A stretch of DNA of 64,000 nucleotides from Clostridiales bacterium. Its GTDB lineage: Bacteria > Bacillota > Clostridia > Saccharofermentanales > Saccharofermentanaceae. The stretch lies in the NCBI GenBank assembly GCA_017554745.1, contig JAFZHS010000002.1, forward strand, positions 1 through 64,000. The letters are read 5' to 3'. Shown here one piece after another: positions 50,025 to 59,426 of this stretch; the first letter of the stretch is position 1; every line of letters starts with the position of its first letter. Under the pieces are notes generated by a model. It was given only the letters and a program-made list of their open reading frames with translations. It had not been told where the DNA came from and ran no database searches. Both the position numbers and the translations under genes were made by a program.

Positions 50025-51044
50025 TTATCTGTTGCCGTACATCTTGTCATAGTAGTTCTGATACTCACCGCTGATTATCTCTTCCCACCATGACCTGTTA
50101 TCAAGATACCACTGAATCGTCTTCTTGATACCGTCTGCGAACTTTGTCTCAGGAAGCCAGCCCAGTTCATTATGGATCTTTGTAGGATCGATCGCATATC
50201 TTAAGTCGTGTCCCTTACGGTCAGTAACATAAGTTATCAGGCTCTCATCCTTGCCGAGCTCCTTGATTATGAGCTTAACGATATCAATGTTTGCCATCTC
50301 GTTATGTCCGCCTACATTGTAGACTTCACCGATGGTTCCCTTTCTCACGATAAGATCGATCGCCTTGCAGTGGTCTTCTACATAGAGCCAGTCTCTTACA
50401 TTCTTGCCTTCACCGTATACAGGGAGAGGCTTGTTGTTGAGGCAGTTTGCGATCATGAGCGGGATTAACTTTTCGGGGAAATGATAAGGTCCGTAGTTAT
50501 TTGAGCAGCGGCTTATCGTTACAGGCAGGCCGTAAGTCCTGTAGTAAGCCATTACGAGCAGGTCTGCGCCTGCCTTTGAAGAACTGTACGGACTGCTTGT
50601 GTGAATAGGCGTTGTCTCTGTAAAGAACAGATCGGGACGGTCTAAAGGAAGATCGCCATATACCTCATCCGTGCTTACCTGGTGATATCTTACATTGCCG
50701 AATGCCCTGCAGGCATCCATCATGGTAGCGGTTCCGATGATATTCGTCTGAAGGAAGATCCCCGGATCTTCAATGCTTCTGTCCACGTGGCTCTCAGCCG
50801 CGAAGTTAATTACAACATCAGGCTTTTCCTCTTCGAAAAGAGCCATAACGCCTTCCCTGTCGCAGATATCGAGCTTTACGAATCTGAAGTGGGGATTATC
50901 CATGACAGGAGCCAGAGTACTTAAGTTGCCTGCATAGGTAAGCTTATCGATACATACCACTCTGTCCTCAGGATGTTCTCTGAGATGGTAATGAACAAAA
51001 TTTCCGCCGATGAATCCGGCTCCGCCTGTAACAAAGATCGTCAT
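50025..51044 (-). CDS. rmlB: dTDP-glucose 4,6-dehydratase RmlB
   Basis: A 339-residue extended SDR with VTGGAGFIGGNFVHY, NFAAESHVDRSIEDP, STDEVYGDL, the catalytic PYSSSKAGADLLV and SRCSNNYGPYHFPEKLIPL, a full match to RmlB. It makes dTDP-4-keto-6-deoxyglucose, the branch point to dTDP-rhamnose (RmlC/RmlD) and, through WecE, to a 4-amino-4,6-dideoxy sugar. GGAGG precedes the ATG, and 25 bp separate it from the preceding glycerophosphotransferase-like gene. Confidence 0.96.
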   Translation of the reverse strand: MTIFVTGGAGFIGGNFVHYHLREHPEDRVVCIDKLTYAGNLSTLAPVMDNPHFRFVKLDICDREGVMALFEEEKPDVVINFAAESHVDRSIEDPGIFLQTNIIGTATMMDACRAFGNVRYHQVSTDEVYGDLPLDRPDLFFTETTPIHTSSPYSSSKAGADLLVMAYYRTYGLPVTISRCSNNYGPYHFPEKLIPLMIANCLNNKPLPVYGEGKNVRDWLYVEDHCKAIDLIVRKGTIGEVYNVGGHNEMANIDIVKLIIKELGKDESLITYVTDRKGHDLRYAIDPTKIHNELGWLPETKFADGIKKTIQWYLDNRSWWEEIISGEYQNYYDKMYGNR

Positions 51045-51069
51045 TTACAGATCCTCCAAATTATTAATG

Positions 51070-52242
51070 CTATTCTCTGCCTTCAGCCTTCTTCTTAAGC
51101 TTGCGCACAGGCTCATAGAAGAAATGGAACAGCTTGGACCGCTGGTTATAATTGTAATACATCTCTCTTTTAATGCATTCGTGTCTGTGGAACTTTAATT
51201 GCTTCTTGGGAACCTTTTCCTCAGGCTTAGGCTTTAAAGCCTCATAACGCACGGGCCTGCCTTCCACGCAATCATCGATGATATCCATGATAATTTTCGC
51301 GCTTCCGCCCAGATCACCGAAGGTCTCCTCCCTGAAAGTATTTACTTTGCTCACATAGTCTTCGTAGTTACCCAGGATTCCCTCGACAAAATCCGCAAGT
51401 TCTTCTTTAGTCGTCATGAAGACGAAGTCATAATCACACTCGGGGAATCTCTTAGGGTCTGTGTCAGGAATAAGCCAGTTAGAAACAGACACTGCTGGAA
51501 TACCCATCATCGTCGCTTCACACATGGTGCTTGATTCTTCCGACACCAATACATCACATGCCATAATGGCCTCAAAGATATTGGTCTTGGGATCTAGGAT
51601 CGTGACTCCGGGTATGTCCTTATGAAGCTCATACATCTCCTTTACTGAGTAATAAGATGCATCCATTATCGGATTAAGTCCTAATGAGTAATTGTATTGT
51701 TTGATCAGGATGTTTACATCAAGCTTCTGCATTGCCTTGACAAAATCATCCTGCTTGCCGTCATTCTCCCATGCGGGAGCATAAAGGATAGTAGGCTTTT
51801 TATCGTCCAGGCCGTACTTACTGTTGAAGTCTTTCTTATAGTTCTCACGATCGACATTGGCGTAATTGTCTGCTTTGGGCCAGCCGGCCTTAAATACTCC
51901 AAGTCTCGGATTCGCGTAATACCACTGCGAACACCGGTTCCAGTTGTTGACCCACTGGTTGCTCGGAAGGAACCCGACATCATACTTGTTCCACGGTTCA
52001 CGGAGCCAGATGTCAGGCCAGTTGCCATACTGCTGGATGATATCGTGAAGCATGATCACCGAGAACTTTGAGAACTGCGGGAAGTTTACATGCTGGCAGT
52101 AAACACCAATCTCACTCTTGGCAAACTTATCGTCAGTAAGAGTGACTTTGTATCCCCTCTTCTCAGCTTCTTCGGCGACCGGTTTATAGATCGACTTCTC
52201 GGCGCTGTCAGAATATATAAACGTAATATCTTTTTTGAGCAT
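51070..52242 (-). CDS. CDP-glycerol-glycerophosphotransferase-like (GT-B fold) protein
   Basis: A 390-residue protein with a GT-B-like layout: an N-terminal domain starting ITFIYSDSAEKSIYKPVAEEA, ILYAPAWENDGKQDDF in the middle and LVSEESSTMCEATMMGIPAV in the C-terminal nucleotide-binding half. These segments resemble TagB/TagF-type transferases and related UDP-sugar 2-epimerase-like GT-B proteins. It would transfer an alditol-phosphate or related group, or a sugar, to the lipid-linked glycan. The TDYSS motif of classical family members appears here as SEESS. The basic C-terminus suggests membrane contact. Substrate uncertain. Confidence 0.7.
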   Translation of the reverse strand: MLKKDITFIYSDSAEKSIYKPVAEEAEKRGYKVTLTDDKFAKSEIGVYCQHVNFPQFSKFSVIMLHDIIQQYGNWPDIWLREPWNKYDVGFLPSNQWVNNWNRCSQWYYANPRLGVFKAGWPKADNYANVDRENYKKDFNSKYGLDDKKPTILYAPAWENDGKQDDFVKAMQKLDVNILIKQYNYSLGLNPIMDASYYSVKEMYELHKDIPGVTILDPKTNIFEAIMACDVLVSEESSTMCEATMMGIPAVSVSNWLIPDTDPKRFPECDYDFVFMTTKEELADFVEGILGNYEDYVSKVNTFREETFGDLGGSAKIIMDIIDDCVEGRPVRYEALKPKPEEKVPKKQLKFHRHECIKREMYYNYNQRSKLFHFFYEPVRKLKKKAEGRE

Positions 52243-52254
52243 TTATTGTCCTCT

Positions 52255-53685
52255 TTACTTCTTGATCGATTTGAGAATTCCAATGATCTTCTTTCTCAAG
52301 ATGAATGCAGCAATCAAAACCGCCGCGATAAGCAATATCCTGACCGGCAGGAACAGATATGTAGCCATGCATCCCAGACCGACTATGGTAATTACTGCTG
52401 AGAAAAGGAAGATCATCTTATTGTTGTAGATCTGCGTGGAGATATTCTGTTCCTTAATTACTTTCCTTGCGAACAGATAATGCATCAGCATGAATATTAT
52501 GTAGCAGATCAGAGTAGTATAAGCAGCTGCGATATATCCGAAGACCGGAAGGAATATGGCATTTAAGATGATGTTGAGCACGGCACCCGTGACAGATGCA
52601 TACATGACATACTTTGTAGAGCCGTAATAGAACTCGATGCTGGCATACAAATCATAGATGAACGTGAAGAACACTCCAAGAGTTACTACGGGAATTACAT
52701 ATACTGCTTCTTCATAATCCGCTGTACCGATGAGCATGATCTCGGGAGCCAGCAAAGCAATAAAAGTGACTATGCCGCCCATCAAAAGGATAAGCATGTT
52801 AGTGATCTTGCCGATCCTGTCATAGATCTTGGCTTTAAGCTGCTCATACATCCACGGTACCCTTGATCCGTTAATGGCTGTGATCAGGACATTGATAGCA
52901 GACGCTATCTGGTAAGGGAAACTGTAGATTCCCGCATCGCTTTCACCGCAATAGTACTTGATCATGATCTTGTCAGACTGACCGAGAACGATAAGGCTTA
53001 AGTAATGCGGTATCAGCGGCACATTAAACTTAACCGCATATTTCCAGTAACCTTTGTTAAAGAAGCATTTGCCTTTGATGAAGTGATATACGTAAAAGAT
53101 GATTCCGATAGCGCACTGTACGATAAGGAATCCGAGCACCAGGGCGAGCTCTCTTAACTCCGTCATAAAGAACAATGCAAGGCTCAACGCCGGAGTCAGA
53201 AGCGACACGATAGCCGTTACCACTACCATCGATTTGTACTTGTATTCGACTCTTTGTCTTGTACCCCAGAACGAGAATGCCGGATAAACAATAAAATACA
53301 GGAACAAAAGGAGCATGTACGGTGTATTAAGTCCGATAAGCGGATTTACCCAGGCTCTGGTAAAGACATAAACGGCCAAAAGACCGATAGTGATAAGCGT
53401 GCCAAGGCCCTGCATGGAAGAAGTATATCTGTCCCTGTCATTTTTATTATCGACAAGAGTCTTTGTATAGACTCCTGCGTAAAGATTAAGAGAAGCAAGA
53501 ACGATAAGGATGTCTCTCCATGACTGGAAAATATTCCACTCGCCGTATTCGCCTGTGGTAAGAAGCCTGATATAGATAGGAACTACGATAAAAGATATGC
53601 CCTTCTGGAAGAAGTTGCATACCGCATACCATATAGATGCCTTTGCCTGTACAGGCATATTCTTGTATTTTTCGAGCATTCCCAT
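52255..53685 (-). CDS. wzx: Polysaccharide flippase (Wzx/MATE-type)
   Basis: A 476-residue protein with 12-14 transmembrane helices and a recognisable Polysacc_synt N-terminus (IWYAVCNFFQKGISFIVVPI, YIRLLTTGEYGEWNIFQSW). Such proteins flip undecaprenyl-diphosphate-linked repeat units to the outer face. It is encoded next to Wzy and transferases in the operon, which supports a Wzx/Wzy-dependent pathway. A second in-frame ATG two codons in is equally possible as the start. The annotated ATG forms a TAATG overlap with the Wzy stop. Confidence 0.92.
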   Translation of the reverse strand: MGMLEKYKNMPVQAKASIWYAVCNFFQKGISFIVVPIYIRLLTTGEYGEWNIFQSWRDILIVLASLNLYAGVYTKTLVDNKNDRDRYTSSMQGLGTLITIGLLAVYVFTRAWVNPLIGLNTPYMLLLFLYFIVYPAFSFWGTRQRVEYKYKSMVVVTAIVSLLTPALSLALFFMTELRELALVLGFLIVQCAIGIIFYVYHFIKGKCFFNKGYWKYAVKFNVPLIPHYLSLIVLGQSDKIMIKYYCGESDAGIYSFPYQIASAINVLITAINGSRVPWMYEQLKAKIYDRIGKITNMLILLMGGIVTFIALLAPEIMLIGTADYEEAVYVIPVVTLGVFFTFIYDLYASIEFYYGSTKYVMYASVTGAVLNIILNAIFLPVFGYIAAAYTTLICYIIFMLMHYLFARKVIKEQNISTQIYNNKMIFLFSAVITIVGLGCMATYLFLPVRILLIAAVLIAAFILRKKIIGILKSIKK

Positions 53686-54923
53686 TAAAACCGTTTATAC
53701 GAAGACAGAAGCCTGATATCGAATCTGTCTATTAAGATCCTTCTGTTGTGTGATGTAAGAGTTATTTTCGAGAAGTAATAGATAACGAACGGATTAAACG
53801 CAAAATCGATTACGTAAGGCTCGAAAACAAAAACGAAGCCCAAGATCAAAGCTACAGTCGCAAAGCTGTAATCTTTCAGGTAAACTGCTTTCTTGATCGC
53901 CGCCGTGTACATATAAAGCGCAAAGCCTGCGAAAAGCAGACCAAACTCCAAAGCGATCTGCAAAAAGCCGTTGTCGACATAGAAATACTCATTGCCTTCG
54001 GCCAGGCCGAACAGCAATGTACTCGAACCGATCCACTGCAGCTTATTGCCGCCTAAATGGAGTCCGTATCTTTCGATGGCTTTCTTTCCGAGCTCCAATC
54101 GTCCCGTAACAAATCTGTTCAGCTTGTAAAGGAACGGATTGCTCGATTTAAAGACCAGTATCAGTGCGATGCCTGCTACTATCAGCAAAAGGAACAGGGT
54201 AAGGATCACATAATAGTCGCGCTTTCTGTTTTTCCTGACAAAGGTGATCTTCCTGTCAGATTTAGAATAGAAATAGTAGATCAAGCCGTAGATGATGATC
54301 ATGAAAGTGATTGCCATCGAGAAGACCGTATGAGTCTTTACATAAATGAACCAGTTAAGAGCTGACAGGATGACAGCCAAGACAGGATCAATTGCCCTCT
54401 TTCTCAGATAGAGAAGCTCAAGGCTCATAAAGAGCAGATTATAAGATGCCCTGTTGACCCAGCCGTAACCTAAATAGCTTCTTATTCTGTCGGGCTCTAT
54501 TACTTCCCCGCTTCCCATGATCCCCGCCAAAGAGAGCGAAAGATAGATAACAAATGTCGTCGCCTGGACAAGAAGGAATATCTTTACGATCTTCTTAAAA
54601 TCTGTCTGCACGGCAGTGGCGATCAGGACAAAATAGAAAAGCGGGAGCTTCTCGGGACCCGTAAACATAGCATATACAGAGACTGCGAGCATAATGCCGA
54701 CTGCAAAGAGGACATTATGACTGAATCTTATGACCGTAAAGAAATGAATGATGCAGAAAAGATATGCACCGTATTTGAGGAGCTTGAGCACAATGAGCAT
54801 TGGGCTGTCTGCAAGAGCCCATTCATTGAACATGAACGAGATCTGTAAGTTCATAGACAGAACATACAGGAATATACCCAGATAGTAAAAAGTGTTCTTA
54901 GATTTCTGCATCTCAAACAACAT
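53685..54923 (-). CDS. wzy: Oligosaccharide repeat unit polymerase (Wzy-like)
   Basis: A 412-residue membrane protein with about ten transmembrane helices and a large outward loop near residues 265-320 (FVTGRLELGKKAIERYGLHL, then FYVDNGFLQIALEFG), typical of Wzy/O-antigen polymerases. It lies directly between Wzx and a glycerophosphotransferase gene, sharing a base with wzx. Sequence conservation in Wzy is always low, so the call rests on topology, the loop and position. The 34499-36319 protein shows the same loop pattern and may be a second polymerase or a ligase. Confidence 0.85.
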   Translation of the reverse strand: MLFEMQKSKNTFYYLGIFLYVLSMNLQISFMFNEWALADSPMLIVLKLLKYGAYLFCIIHFFTVIRFSHNVLFAVGIMLAVSVYAMFTGPEKLPLFYFVLIATAVQTDFKKIVKIFLLVQATTFVIYLSLSLAGIMGSGEVIEPDRIRSYLGYGWVNRASYNLLFMSLELLYLRKRAIDPVLAVILSALNWFIYVKTHTVFSMAITFMIIIYGLIYYFYSKSDRKITFVRKNRKRDYYVILTLFLLLIVAGIALILVFKSSNPFLYKLNRFVTGRLELGKKAIERYGLHLGGNKLQWIGSSTLLFGLAEGNEYFYVDNGFLQIALEFGLLFAGFALYMYTAAIKKAVYLKDYSFATVALILGFVFVFEPYVIDFAFNPFVIYYFSKITLTSHNRRILIDRFDIRLLSSYKRF

Positions 54924-56067
54924 GAATACGCTTAAGAACCTCTTCTACTATTATTTTCGAATTATCAGCAGACTCATAAGTATCAAATCTGTCTCTTACG
55001 ATCTTGCGCCTTCCGGACTCAGGATCATTACCGTTAAGTATGTCGTCAATGAGGCTTACCAATTCACCGCTTGTCTTAACAATGCTGCCTGCCCTGACAT
55101 AATCTGCATCATAATAAAAGCCTCTGTCATCATCCCTGTACGTATCATAGTCGTACATGAAGTGGATAACAGGCTTGTCTCTTAGGACGAAGTCAAAAAA
55201 GCAGCTCGAATAATCAGTAACCAGGATGTCAGCTGCGCTAAGCAGCTCCTGGGCATCGTAATCTGAAACATTGATTATCCTCTCAGATGACGTTGCTCCG
55301 CTGTTATCTCTCTGAAGCTGCACATAATGCTGCTTTTCCAAAATGACCGCGTCATACTTCTCCAACACAGCAGAAATATCATCTGATATCTGCATAAAAG
55401 TAAAAGGCTCGGAAGTCTTATCCCTGAAAGTCGGCATGTAAAGGATTATCTTGCCTGCGCCGGTCTTATTCAGGAACTTATCCTTCTCGTTCTTACAGAA
55501 CTCAGCATCAAGAAGTGCCTCATTTCTGGGCTGGCCTGCAGATAATACCTTATCATCACCTACAAGGAACGCGGTCTTTATAGTCTTCCTCATATCATCA
55601 GAAGGAGCTATGTAAAGATCGCACTTGTTGGAAAACAGGTACGCCTTATGGCTGATCTTATGAAGAAGTCCGGTCTTGGTATCGGGTGTATCCTCACCGA
55701 TCTTCTTCCAGGCTACGCCGTGCCAGAGCTGTACCTTAAAACTTCTCCTTACCCAGTTAAGACCACCAAGGTCAAGATAACCCTGATTCATTACAGACAC
55801 CTTTGCGGTGAGGCACAGCCATCTGGCGCGGGCGGTATTTCTCTTAACCGCGTTGATGCCGTACTTATCAGCAACGGAAACATCGTTGCAGATCCAGTAA
55901 GCTTCAATATCGGGCCTGTTCTTTGCGACATACTGATAAAGTGCATACGGATTGTCTGATACGCGGTTGCCGAACCATGCGCCGAACACCCACCTGTTCT
56001 TCCTTTTGGGAATGACCAGGCAGATGAGGTAAACCAGATAATTGAGATATATCTTGATCTTGTTCAT
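54913..56067 (-). CDS. CDP-glycerol glycerophosphotransferase family protein (TagB-like)
   Basis: A 384-residue protein with the canonical Glyphos_transf blocks: a hydrophobic N-terminus, RNRWVFGAWFGNRVSDNP, VQLWHGVAWKKIG, YMPTFRD and ILVTDYSSCFFDFVLRDKPV. This is the TagB/TagF family, which transfers glycerol phosphate from CDP-glycerol to a lipid-linked acceptor at the inner membrane. No free-standing tagD is in the window, so the donor may be CDP-glycerol made elsewhere, or another CDP/CMP-linked group from the phosphonate module. Its stop overlaps the wzy frame by 11 bp. Confidence 0.87.
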   Translation of the reverse strand: MNKIKIYLNYLVYLICLVIPKRKNRWVFGAWFGNRVSDNPYALYQYVAKNRPDIEAYWICNDVSVADKYGINAVKRNTARARWLCLTAKVSVMNQGYLDLGGLNWVRRSFKVQLWHGVAWKKIGEDTPDTKTGLLHKISHKAYLFSNKCDLYIAPSDDMRKTIKTAFLVGDDKVLSAGQPRNEALLDAEFCKNEKDKFLNKTGAGKIILYMPTFRDKTSEPFTFMQISDDISAVLEKYDAVILEKQHYVQLQRDNSGATSSERIINVSDYDAQELLSAADILVTDYSSCFFDFVLRDKPVIHFMYDYDTYRDDDRGFYYDADYVRAGSIVKTSGELVSLIDDILNGNDPESGRRKIVRDRFDTYESADNSKIIVEEVLKRIHVV

Positions 56068-56074
56068 GTATGTC

Positions 56075-56956
56075 TTACAAAAGGCCCAGGATCATTCTCA
56101 TCTTGAATGATCTTTGTATCCCGCGGTCTTCACAGGAATATTCCTTTACGAGCTTAAACCTGTTAAACCCGTGCTTGTAATTACTTAAGTCAGAGATGAT
56201 CTTGAGATCTTCATCTTTGAGATCAAACCCAAGAAGCATCTTTGATCTTTTATCTAGTGAGTACGCCTTTCTTCCGAACCAGATGGATCTCCAGAGCTTG
56301 AATTTCTTCTTCAGTCCGTTCGACTGCGTAACGTTGAGTGCATGAAGTCTGTAGTTCATAGAAGGCTTGGGGTCATATACGACCTTGCCGAAAAGCAGGG
56401 CTGCAGTGCACAAAAACTCATCGTGCATGGTAAAAGTGTCATATGGAATACGTTGAAGAACATCCTGCATGGCTTTATCCCATACCATTGCGCAGCCGTT
56501 GGCAGGATTGCACATCATTACCCTTCTCAAACTGAATCTAAAATCATCACTCAGAAGATTACGGCCAAGCTTATTGCCTTCCCCGTCAACATATTCGATG
56601 TTGGAGAAATAGAGCATCTTCTCGTCTGTAAGTGCTGATAAAGCGCGGGACAGTTTATCTTCGTGCCAGATATCATCCTGGTCGCAGAAAGCATAATAGT
56701 CTGATTCACCTGCATTCTTTATCAGGTAATAGAAGCTCTCTCTTGCGCCGGTGTTGCTTCCTTCGATAACTTCGATATCCAGTCTGTCGCCCCAGGATCT
56801 TAAAACGGATACTGTATTGTCAGACGAACCATCATCGCGGCAGATGAGCTTTACCGAATAATCATCAAGTCCCTTCTGACCTGCAATGCTCTCGAGCTGC
56901 TGGTCCAAAAAGGTCGCGCCGTTATATGTTGACATCAAAATGGTTATCTTCTTCAT
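56075..56956 (-). CDS. Family 2 glycosyltransferase
   Basis: A 293-residue GT2 enzyme: ITILMSTYNGATFLDQQLESI at the start, CRDDGSSDNTV near 38-48 and the metal-binding AFCDQDDIWHEDKL near 90-103. FCDQDD with an added C-terminal basic region is typical of rhamnosyl- and related transferases in rml-containing polysaccharide operons, so an L-rhamnosyltransferase is a sensible guess. No membrane segment is seen. The gene follows the hexapeptide acetyltransferase with a 16-bp gap. Exact specificity is not readable. Confidence 0.88.
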   Translation of the reverse strand: MKKITILMSTYNGATFLDQQLESIAGQKGLDDYSVKLICRDDGSSDNTVSVLRSWGDRLDIEVIEGSNTGARESFYYLIKNAGESDYYAFCDQDDIWHEDKLSRALSALTDEKMLYFSNIEYVDGEGNKLGRNLLSDDFRFSLRRVMMCNPANGCAMVWDKAMQDVLQRIPYDTFTMHDEFLCTAALLFGKVVYDPKPSMNYRLHALNVTQSNGLKKKFKLWRSIWFGRKAYSLDKRSKMLLGFDLKDEDLKIISDLSNYKHGFNRFKLVKEYSCEDRGIQRSFKMRMILGLL

Positions 56957-56972
56957 GACTTATCCGCTTGCA

Positions 56973-57596
56973 TCAATATAGGAAAGGCAGTTTGCCGATC
57001 TGGTAATTAAGGTCTGAATTCCTGTCTCTTATGTACTTGGCAGGGACTCCGCCCCAAACGGTCTTCGCAGGAATGTCTTTAGTTACAACTGCGCCTGCAG
57101 CCACTACCGCGCCGTCTCCGATCTTTACTCCCTGAAGGATCGTCGCGCCCGTGCCTATCCAGCAATGGTGTCCGATATGCACAGGCAGGAAATCAGCGAT
57201 AAATTCAGGATCGTCGATATCGTGTGATCCGGTAATGATCTTTACGTGAGAGCTGATGTTTGTATCATGTCCCACAATTATTCCGCCTCTTGCATCAAGC
57301 TCTGCAAACCAGCCGATTGCCACATTATTTTCGAGCTTTAGTCCCTTAGGGAAAAGCACTTCAACTCTTCTTGCCGGAAGAGTATTCTTGCCGATCTTAG
57401 CGCCGAGCATCTTAAGAAGGAGCAGTCTTATGTGTCTGCTCGGGAGCTTATTGATCACTCTGTTATTCCAAAGAGTAACGGCATAATAGAAAGCCTTATG
57501 TATCTTGGACATATCGCCGCCCATGCTCTTATGGAAAATGCGCTTTCCGTCCTCTGTATATTCCTTGAATGTATTGCCGTCCTGTACTTTAACCAT
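56973..57596 (-). CDS. Left-handed beta-helix (hexapeptide) acetyltransferase
   Basis: A 207-residue acyltransferase with the WbbJ/Maa-type hexapeptide repeat: LENNVAIGWFAELDARGGII, then IGHHCWIGTGATILQGVKIG and DGAVVAAGAVVTKDIPAKTV, ending GVPAKYIRDR. The catalytic His lies in the SHDIDDPEF loop. It would O-acetylate a sugar of the repeat unit using acetyl-CoA. AGGAG precedes the ATG by about eleven bases, and it is placed among glycosyltransferases. Confidence 0.9.
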   Translation of the reverse strand: MVKVQDGNTFKEYTEDGKRIFHKSMGGDMSKIHKAFYYAVTLWNNRVINKLPSRHIRLLLLKMLGAKIGKNTLPARRVEVLFPKGLKLENNVAIGWFAELDARGGIIVGHDTNISSHVKIITGSHDIDDPEFIADFLPVHIGHHCWIGTGATILQGVKIGDGAVVAAGAVVTKDIPAKTVWGGVPAKYIRDRNSDLNYQIGKLPFLY

Positions 57597-57598
57597 AT

Positions 57599-58669
57599 CT
57601 AGATGCTCCTGTAGTAATCGATATAGGTCTTGGCAAGAGTGTCAAATGAGAATTCCTCATTGTAAGTATCAAGAGCCTTGGCTTCCATCTGCTTCTGATC
57701 AGCAGGATGACCGATCATCCAATTTATCTTTTCCGCAATAGCTTTTGAGTCAGCCGCTTTTACGAGCAGGCCGTTATATCCGTCTTTTACGATCTCGACT
57801 GTGCCGTCTACTGCTGTGGCAACGATAGTCTTTCCGGCTGAGAACGCCTCGATGGGTGTCAGCGGGAGACCTTCCCACAAAGAAGACAAAACTACGAGGT
57901 CTAACTGCGACATAATATTCTGTACGTCGGTCCTGTATCCCATAAATGTTACGGGGAGATCTTTTGCCATCTCCTTGAGCTTGGCTTCATCTTCTCCGGA
58001 ACCGACGATAAAGAACTCAGTATCAGGGTGAGCAGCAATTACATCCGGGACAGCATTAATGAAATACTCCATTCCTTTCTGCTCAGATAATCTTCCGATA
58101 TTGCCTACGGTATATTTACCCTCTTGTTTTGCCTTGCTGATCGCTTCATCGATAACTATATTTGAATCAAAAGGCTTTACGGCGTTATGAATTACCGTAA
58201 CATCAGAGAGCCCGAATACATCAGTGAGGTTTTTCTTTACCATCTCACCGCATGCAATGAGATTTGCATGCTTATACGCGTAACGCGTTAAGGCTTTTCT
58301 GTTAAAGAAAGTGTTGTGGCTCGTATTGATGAATACGCACTTTTTATAAAGACCCGTAAATCTCACATAGAATGCCGCCATCCTGTGCTGTGTGTGGATG
58401 ACGGTAATTTTCTCTTCTTTTGCGACCCTCTTTATCGTCTTCATGATACTAAGAACGGTCTTAGGCGACTTGTTCTCAATATCAGGAATTGCATAGTACT
58501 TTATACCCAGCTCATCAAGTCTTTCTTTATTGAAGCCTGATGCAGCCACCACAACGATCTTATTGACCAAAGGCTTAAAGACCTCGCACAGCTGCAGTAC
58601 GACATTCTCGGTGCCGGCCTGCTGCGTCGCGCGCAGAACAAACATGATGTTCTGTTCTTCAAGTACCAT
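57599..58669 (-). CDS. Family 4 glycosyltransferase
   Basis: A 356-residue GT-B enzyme of family GT4: FVLRATQQAGTENVVLQL near the N-terminus, HTQHRMAAFY, VGNIGRLSEQKGMEYFINA at the start of the second domain, and EGLPLTPIEAFSAGKTIVAT with the conserved glutamates that bind the nucleotide-sugar. It is retaining and cytoplasmic, and likely adds one sugar, possibly the heptose, to the lipid-linked repeat. Its ATG overlaps the stop of the upstream WecG-like gene region within three bases, with AGGAAGG upstream. Confidence 0.9.
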   Translation of the reverse strand: MVLEEQNIMFVLRATQQAGTENVVLQLCEVFKPLVNKIVVVAASGFNKERLDELGIKYYAIPDIENKSPKTVLSIMKTIKRVAKEEKITVIHTQHRMAAFYVRFTGLYKKCVFINTSHNTFFNRKALTRYAYKHANLIACGEMVKKNLTDVFGLSDVTVIHNAVKPFDSNIVIDEAISKAKQEGKYTVGNIGRLSEQKGMEYFINAVPDVIAAHPDTEFFIVGSGEDEAKLKEMAKDLPVTFMGYRTDVQNIMSQLDLVVLSSLWEGLPLTPIEAFSAGKTIVATAVDGTVEIVKDGYNGLLVKAADSKAIAEKINWMIGHPADQKQMEAKALDTYNEEFSFDTLAKTYIDYYRSI

Positions 58670-58670
58670 C

Positions 58671-59423
58671 TTATTGGGCCTTCCTGTACTTCCAGGCTAA
58701 TCTGATTATCTTCGTGTCGTTGATTATGTATCTCTTGAACATGCGCTTAGGCTCTTTGAACAATCTGTAGAGCCACTCAAGTCCGTGATCTGTCATCCAT
58801 CTGGGAGCTCTCTTCTGCTCGCCCGCGATAAAGTCGATCGTGGCACCGACGCAGAATGACATCGGGATCTGGTACTTATGCATATTCTCGTAGATGAATA
58901 CCGACTGCTTGGGAGCGCCCATTCCGACAAAGAGAAGGTCGGCATTGGATTCTTTTAAGATGCTGTTGATCTTATCTAACTCAGCCTGGTCCTTCTCAAA
59001 TCCGAACGGCGGTGAATAAGTTCCGACAATGTTTAATCCGGGATTCTGCTCTCTTAAGATATCTGCGGCTTTCGCTGCAATACCTTCAGCAGCTCCAAGA
59101 AGGAATACTTTATATCCCTTTTCGGCTGCGATCTTACAAAGATGCGGCATGAGATCTGATCCGCAGATCTTTTCCTTGATAGGCTTTTTATACCATTTCG
59201 CGATCCAGAGCAAAGGATGGCCGTCAACGACAGAGAGCTCTGCATTATCGCAGATCTCCCTGAAGTAGAGATTCTTCTCCATCATAACGATCTGGTCGAC
59301 ATTCGGAGTAACGACAAAACCGATGGTCCTGTTCTTAACGCACTCTTCAATGTGCCTGATAGCTTCCTCTTCAGTCACATTATCAACGTATGTATTCATA
59401 AACCTCATGCGGTTTAAAGCCAT
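58671..59423 (-). CDS. WecG/TagA/CpsF family glycosyltransferase (GT26)
   Basis: A 250-residue GT26 enzyme: VTPNVDQIVMMEKN, LSVVDGHPLLWIAKW, FVGMGAPKQ and the long C-terminal signature GLEWLYRLFKEPKRMFKRY. In teichoic acid and enterobacterial antigen synthesis these enzymes add N-acetylmannosamine(uronate) to an undecaprenyl-linked first sugar. Here it probably makes the second sugar of the repeat unit after the WbaP-type transferase. GGAGG lies eight bases before the ATG. Confidence 0.92.
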   Translation of the reverse strand: MALNRMRFMNTYVDNVTEEEAIRHIEECVKNRTIGFVVTPNVDQIVMMEKNLYFREICDNAELSVVDGHPLLWIAKWYKKPIKEKICGSDLMPHLCKIAAEKGYKVFLLGAAEGIAAKAADILREQNPGLNIVGTYSPPFGFEKDQAELDKINSILKESNADLLFVGMGAPKQSVFIYENMHKYQIPMSFCVGATIDFIAGEQKRAPRWMTDHGLEWLYRLFKEPKRMFKRYIINDTKIIRLAWKYRKAQ

Positions 59424-59426
59424 GCG

